From NCBI GenBank assembly GCA_023390395.1, contig JAEWCY010000105.1:1-7532 (forward strand): a DNA stretch of 7,532 nucleotides, read 5' to 3'. Numbering within the stretch: position 1 is the stretch's first letter; each line of letters opens with the position of its first letter. The position numbers and the translations under genes were made by a program. This DNA is from Pseudomonadota bacterium (GTDB lineage: Bacteria > Desulfobacterota > Desulfovibrionia > Desulfovibrionales > Desulfovibrionaceae). Positions 4,168-7,532 of this stretch are shown in pieces. Below the pieces are notes generated by a model, which saw only the letters and a program-made list of their open reading frames with translations, had not been told where the DNA came from and ran no database searches.

Positions 4168-7137
4168 TCACCGGGCCGCCGCGCCGCAGGCCGGGCGGTA
4201 GTCGCAGTAGGCGCAGCGCCGGGCGTCGGGCCGGGGGGGGAAGGACGCGGCCGTGGCCAGGTGGCGCAGGAGGAAGCCCAGAAGCTCCGGGATGCGCCGC
4301 GTCACGGCCTCCTCCCGCGCGGCGGGATCGCAGCGCGGACCGAAAAGCCCCTTCTCCTTCCCCGATTCCCGCAGTTCCACGAAGACCGCGTCTGCCGGCG
4401 TCTCGCCCCGCGAGGCGGCGTAGAGCCAGGAATAAAGCGGCAGCTGCACGCTCGGGAAGCGCTCGGCCACCTCGCCCAAAAGCTCCGGGTCGTCCTCGTG
4501 GCGGGCGAAGGCGGCCAGGCGGGCGAAAAACGCCTCGTCGGCCCAGGCCCCGGCGGCCACGCCGGCCAGGGAGCCGGTCTTGTAGTCCACGATGACGATG
4601 CCCTCCTCGCGGCGGTCCACCCGGTCGGCCCGGCCGGCCAGCAGGCAGGTCCGGCCGGAAACGTCGAGGCTGGCGGCGAGCTCCGTTTCCAGGGCCAAAA
4701 GCGTGGTGCGGGGCAGGGCCCCGGCCATCCGGCCCAGGCGCGTGCGGGCCGCCCGCACCAGGAGCAGGCGGCCGTCCGGCGGCAGGGCGGCGAAGGCCGG
4801 GTCGTTCAAGGCCCGGGCCTCGAACAGGTCGCCGAGCGCCGTGGCGCTCACGTCCGCCGCGTCGATGTCGCGCCCGATCAGGGGCGCGAAGAACTCCCGC
4901 AACGTCTCGTGCACGAGCACGCCCACGGCCGCCGGGTCGCCTTCCTCGGCCACCTCGGCCAGAGGGGCCAGCGACGTCAGGTACTTGTGGAAAAAGCGCA
5001 GCGGGCAGGCGAGGTAGGCGTCCAGGAACGTGGCCGAGATCCGGCCTTCCAGGCAGGCGGCGCGCCTGGCGGCCACGGCCGGCGTGACCGGCATGGCCGC
5101 GTCGGTCCTGGGGATGGGGCAAAGGGGCAGGTGGATGAGCGAAACCGGCGGCTCGCCCGGGGCCAGCACCCGGCCCAGGCGCTTTTCCTCCTCCCAGAGG
5201 AGCTGTTCGACGTAGCGGCTGCGGCTGGGCTTGGCCTCCTCGAAAAGCCCGGCCCCGGGCGCGCCGGTGCGGTAGAAGAGCGTGATCTCCTCGGCCCCGA
5301 AGAAGAGCCGGTAGATGTTGTAGGCCGCGACCAGGTCGCGCTGGCGGGAGTCGGGAAGCGACAGCAGCCGGCGCAGGGGGTCGGGCAAAAGCGGCTCGTA
5401 GGGCGCGGCCCCGGGCAGCTTGTCCTCCACGGCGTCGAGCACGTAGACGCGGCGGAAGGAGAGCAGGCGCGTCTCCAGCACGCCGAGCACCTGCAGGCCG
5501 GTCAGCGGCTCGGCCTCGAAGGGGGCGCGCTCGTCGGCCACCAGCCGGCGCAGCAGGGAAAAAAGCGTGTCCCGGGGCAGGGCCGCGTCGGCCAGGCGGC
5601 CGTCGGAAAGGGCCGGGACCACGCCCGTGGCCAGGCGGAACAGGCATTCGGCGTCGATGAGAAAGCGCTCCCAGGCGTCGCCGCAGAGCTCGGGGTCGAG
5701 CAGCAGCTCGCACAGCCCGGCCACGGCCCGGCCCAGGGCGCGCGGCGTTTCCACGGCCTCGAAGGCCGTCAGGCACGTCTCCAGCGCCCGGCGGCACAGG
5801 GCGGCCGCCTCGGGCGCGGCCGGGGCGCGCATCTCGTCTCCGGCCTCCAGGGCGAAGGGGTCGGCGAAGGCCGCGCCCTTGCGCAGGGCCGCCTCCATGT
5901 CGTGGAACACCCCTCGCAGCGGCTCGGCCTCGCCCGCGCGCAACATCTTGAGGTAGGGGTGGCGCAGCAGGGAGACGAGCTCCTTCCAGTGGTAGCGGCC
6001 GGGGGAGAGCGCGGTTTCCTGGAGCGTCAGGATGTTTTCCACCAGCCTGGCCAGGGACGACCGGGCCAGGGGATAGCCCATGGAAATGTTGACGTCCTTT
6101 CGCGGCAGGATGTGGAGCACCGGGGAGAGAAGGCCGGTGTCCGGCAGCACGATGGCCGTGTCCTCCAGGTCCGGGGCCTCGGCCAGGCAGGCCTCCAGGG
6201 CCTTGAGCTGGGCATGGAGGTCGTGGCCCTCGAAGAAGCGCAGTTTTTTCGACGACAGGTTGGCGGCCGTGGCGTCGAGCATCAGGGTCGGCCGGGCCGG
6301 CCCGGCCTTGGCCCGGGCGCGTTTGGGCCGGCCGTCGGCCAGGACCACGGCCCGGGCGCTCAAATCGCCCAGCCAGCGTCGCTGCTCCAGGCAGGAGAAG
6401 TGCACCCGGCCGGCGGGATCGGCCAGGGCCGGGTCGCCGTGCCAGAGCATCTCCAGGTCGCCCTGCCGCCACAGGGCGGCGAAAAGCGCCTTTTCCGCGC
6501 CCGACGGCACGGCGAAGCCGCAGGCGAAGATCTTTTTCCCGGCAAAGCGCACCGCCGCCTCCCGGGCGTTCTCGGCGGCCAGGGCCAGGCACAGGCCGGG
6601 CGTGGCCAGGCCCTCGGCCGTCAGGCGTGCGCGGTAGCGGTCGTGGATGGCCCCCAGGCGCGAGAGCAGGGCGGCGGCCGGCGGCATGACCTGGCCTTCC
6701 AGGTGGGCCAGGTCGCGGCCGGGCACGTTGTGGCGGAAAAGCTCCTCCATGCGCTCGGACAGCTCCATGCCCCAGGGGAAGAACCGGGCCATGTCCGTGG
6801 GGAAATCCCCGGGCGCGGGCGAGGCGTCGGCGATCTCGCGCACGATGTCGTAGAGGATGGCCACCCGGTCCAGCACGTCGAGCATGACCGGCGGCGTCGG
6901 GGCGAAGGACGCGCCGATGGCCCCGGCCCAGTCGCCGACAGCCGTGATCTCGGGCAGGAGCAGCGGCTTCGGCAGTTCCGGCATGGCCGCCAAACGGTCG
7001 CACAGGTGCCGCGCCGCCCGGCGCAGGGGAAAGATCACCAGCACGTCCGTGAAGTCGCCGCCCGTTGCGGCCAAAAGCCGCCTGGCCACGGCCCCGAAGA
7101 ATTCCTCGGTCCAGGGGATGACGCCGACGGGCTTCAC
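4168..7137 (-). CDS. addB: AddB-like subunit of helicase-nuclease (PD-(D/E)XK, Fe-S)
   Basis: AddB with AddA forms a RecBCD-type helicase-nuclease that resects double-strand breaks and hands DNA to RecA. The product has 989 residues, a usual AddB size. The N-terminal two thirds is helicase-like but degenerate: at the expected Walker A position (VIFPLRRAARHL, 34-45) there is no GKT/S. LTGLQVLGVLETRLLSFRRVYVLDAVEDKLPG (545-576) matches the AddB/UvrD-type motif region. The C-terminal nuclease has H743 (GVLVHETL), D838 (GRADRVD), D851 and K853 (VDYKTG) and QLPLY (898-902). C711 (LACPLRFF) plus C975, C978 and C984 (CAYCDYRPAC) fit the four ligands of the AddB [4Fe-4S] clasp. The start is a GTG whose GTGA overlaps the upstream stop, with GGAGGA 6 nt ahead. 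The AddA-like gene is directly upstream, implying one transcript. Confidence 0.9.
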   Translation of the reverse strand: MKPVGVIPWTEEFFGAVARRLLAATGGDFTDVLVIFPLRRAARHLCDRLAAMPELPKPLLLPEITAVGDWAGAIGASFAPTPPVMLDVLDRVAILYDIVREIADASPAPGDFPTDMARFFPWGMELSERMEELFRHNVPGRDLAHLEGQVMPPAAALLSRLGAIHDRYRARLTAEGLATPGLCLALAAENAREAAVRFAGKKIFACGFAVPSGAEKALFAALWRQGDLEMLWHGDPALADPAGRVHFSCLEQRRWLGDLSARAVVLADGRPKRARAKAGPARPTLMLDATAANLSSKKLRFFEGHDLHAQLKALEACLAEAPDLEDTAIVLPDTGLLSPVLHILPRKDVNISMGYPLARSSLARLVENILTLQETALSPGRYHWKELVSLLRHPYLKMLRAGEAEPLRGVFHDMEAALRKGAAFADPFALEAGDEMRAPAAPEAAALCRRALETCLTAFEAVETPRALGRAVAGLCELLLDPELCGDAWERFLIDAECLFRLATGVVPALSDGRLADAALPRDTLFSLLRRLVADERAPFEAEPLTGLQVLGVLETRLLSFRRVYVLDAVEDKLPGAAPYEPLLPDPLRRLLSLPDSRQRDLVAAYNIYRLFFGAEEITLFYRTGAPGAGLFEEAKPSRSRYVEQLLWEEEKRLGRVLAPGEPPVSLIHLPLCPIPRTDAAMPVTPAVAARRAACLEGRISATFLDAYLACPLRFFHKYLTSLAPLAEVAEEGDPAAVGVLVHETLREFFAPLIGRDIDAADVSATALGDLFEARALNDPAFAALPPDGRLLLVRAARTRLGRMAGALPRTTLLALETELAASLDVSGRTCLLAGRADRVDRREEGIVIVDYKTGSLAGVAAGAWADEAFFARLAAFARHEDDPELLGEVAERFPSVQLPLYSWLYAASRGETPADAVFVELRESGKEKGLFGPRCDPAAREEAVTRRIPELLGFLLRHLATAASFPPRPDARRCAYCDYRPACGAAAR

Positions 7138-7532
7138 GAGGCTTCCTCCACCGGCCGGCAGACGCGCCGGTCGAGATAGACGAGCAGCCCCCGGGCCGGC
7201 AGGGCGGCCCGGCCGGGCAGGGCCCGGGCCAGGGCCAGGTAGCGGCCGACCTGGCCGAGGTGGGCCGGGTCCTCGTGGCCGGTCTTGAAGTCGAGGATCA
7301 CGGTTTCATCCTGGCCGAGGTGGAGCAGGTCCGGCCGGAAGCGGTTGCCGTCCGGGTCGAGGAGTTCGCGCTCGGTCAGCCCCTGGGCCAGGGCCCGGCC
7401 GCACTGGGGCAGCCCGGCCAGCCACAGGAGCATGTCCGTGAACTGGCCGGCCAGGTGGTCGCGAAGCCCGGCCGGCAGGCGCGCGCCGCCGAGCGTCGCG
7501 CCAACGGCCCGGCGGGCGGCCGGGGCCGGGGC
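7134..7532 (-). CDS. addA: AddA/UvrD-like helicase-nuclease, C-terminal end, truncated by window edge
   Basis: The frame is open from the right edge (7532) to the TGA at 7136-7134; 132 residues are visible. They form the end of a RecB-type nuclease domain: RPDLLHL with D68, then TVILDFKTG with D81 and K83, then QVGRYLAL with Q94 and Y98 (numbered from the first visible residue), i.e. D...DxK...QxxxY. A Pro/Ala-rich stretch precedes it. The ATPase motifs would lie outside the window, so the helicase part is inferred from the partner AddB-like gene that follows with a 4-nt overlap. An ATG at 7433 is internal to the domain and not a real start. A stand-alone exonuclease cannot be excluded without the upstream sequence, but the operon with AddB makes AddA the best reading. 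Confidence 0.8.
   Translation of the reverse strand, partial: APAPAARRAVGATLGGARLPAGLRDHLAGQFTDMLLWLAGLPQCGRALAQGLTERELLDPDGNRFRPDLLHLGQDETVILDFKTGHEDPAHLGQVGRYLALARALPGRAALPARGLLVYLDRRVCRPVEEAS
7144..7149 (-). promoter_or_regulatory. Ribosome binding site that supports the GTG start of addB
   Basis: On the minus strand GGAGGA lies 6 nt before the GTG at 7137, inside the last codons of the AddA-like gene. It confirms the rare start codon and the translational coupling of the two subunits. Confidence 0.75.

Noticed and set aside
4160..7003. A second long minus-strand frame overlapping addB (947 codons)
   Set aside because: It is shifted relative to addB, and its product is Arg/Pro/Gly-rich without domains. 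The GC bias explains its length.
4261..7179. A 972-codon open frame on the plus strand, antisense to addB
   Set aside because: It mirrors a real gene in very GC-rich DNA, where stops are rare. Its product is Gly/Gln/Arg/His-rich low complexity with no recognisable domain, while the opposite strand has clear nuclease motifs.

Overview
The window is GC-rich, with third codon positions almost entirely G or C, and contains seven tightly packed bacterial genes. The gene content suggests a high-GC member of the Desulfovibrionaceae or a related deltaproteobacterium: DprA and XerC flanking HDOD and GGDEF signalling genes, plus a two-gene AddAB-type helicase-nuclease. That placement rests on gene style and recollection of the families, not on a database search.

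Plus strand, 1-3482: a compact, probably co-transcribed array. It begins with the 3' end of dprA (winged-helix C-terminus, cut by the window edge). Next comes a small protein resembling the N-terminal module of many HD-GYP proteins (317-748), then an HDOD protein with an unusually complete set of HD metal ligands (745-1584). A degenerate-receiver plus GGDEF-type protein with a GGDDF signature follows (1589-2548), and the array ends with xerC, a tyrosine recombinase with all six catalytic residues (2523-3482). Gaps are 13 and 4 nt and overlaps are 4 and 26 nt, so a three-gene signalling cassette sits between a DNA-uptake/recombination gene and the chromosome-dimer resolution gene.

Plus strand, 3483-4083: a 100-nt gap holding a strong Shine-Dalgarno and a short direct repeat, then a small exported protein of unknown function. 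The 84-nt gap at 4084-4167 separates convergent genes. It carries a near-perfect G7/C7 hairpin followed by a pyrimidine tract, probably the terminator.

Minus strand, 7532-4168: the C-terminal nuclease end of an AddA/UvrD-like helicase (cut by the window edge), translationally coupled through a GTGA overlap to a full-length AddB-like protein. The AddB-like protein has a PD-(D/E)XK nuclease domain and the four cysteines of an iron-sulphur cluster. Together they should form a RecBCD-type break-repair enzyme.

The most unexpected item is a 34-bp near-identical segment. It occurs in the dprA linker at the window's left edge and again, in a different reading frame relative to its host gene, inside the next gene. 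Its differences fall at silent positions when both copies are read in the second gene's frame. No RNA genes, CRISPR arrays or insertion sequences were seen.
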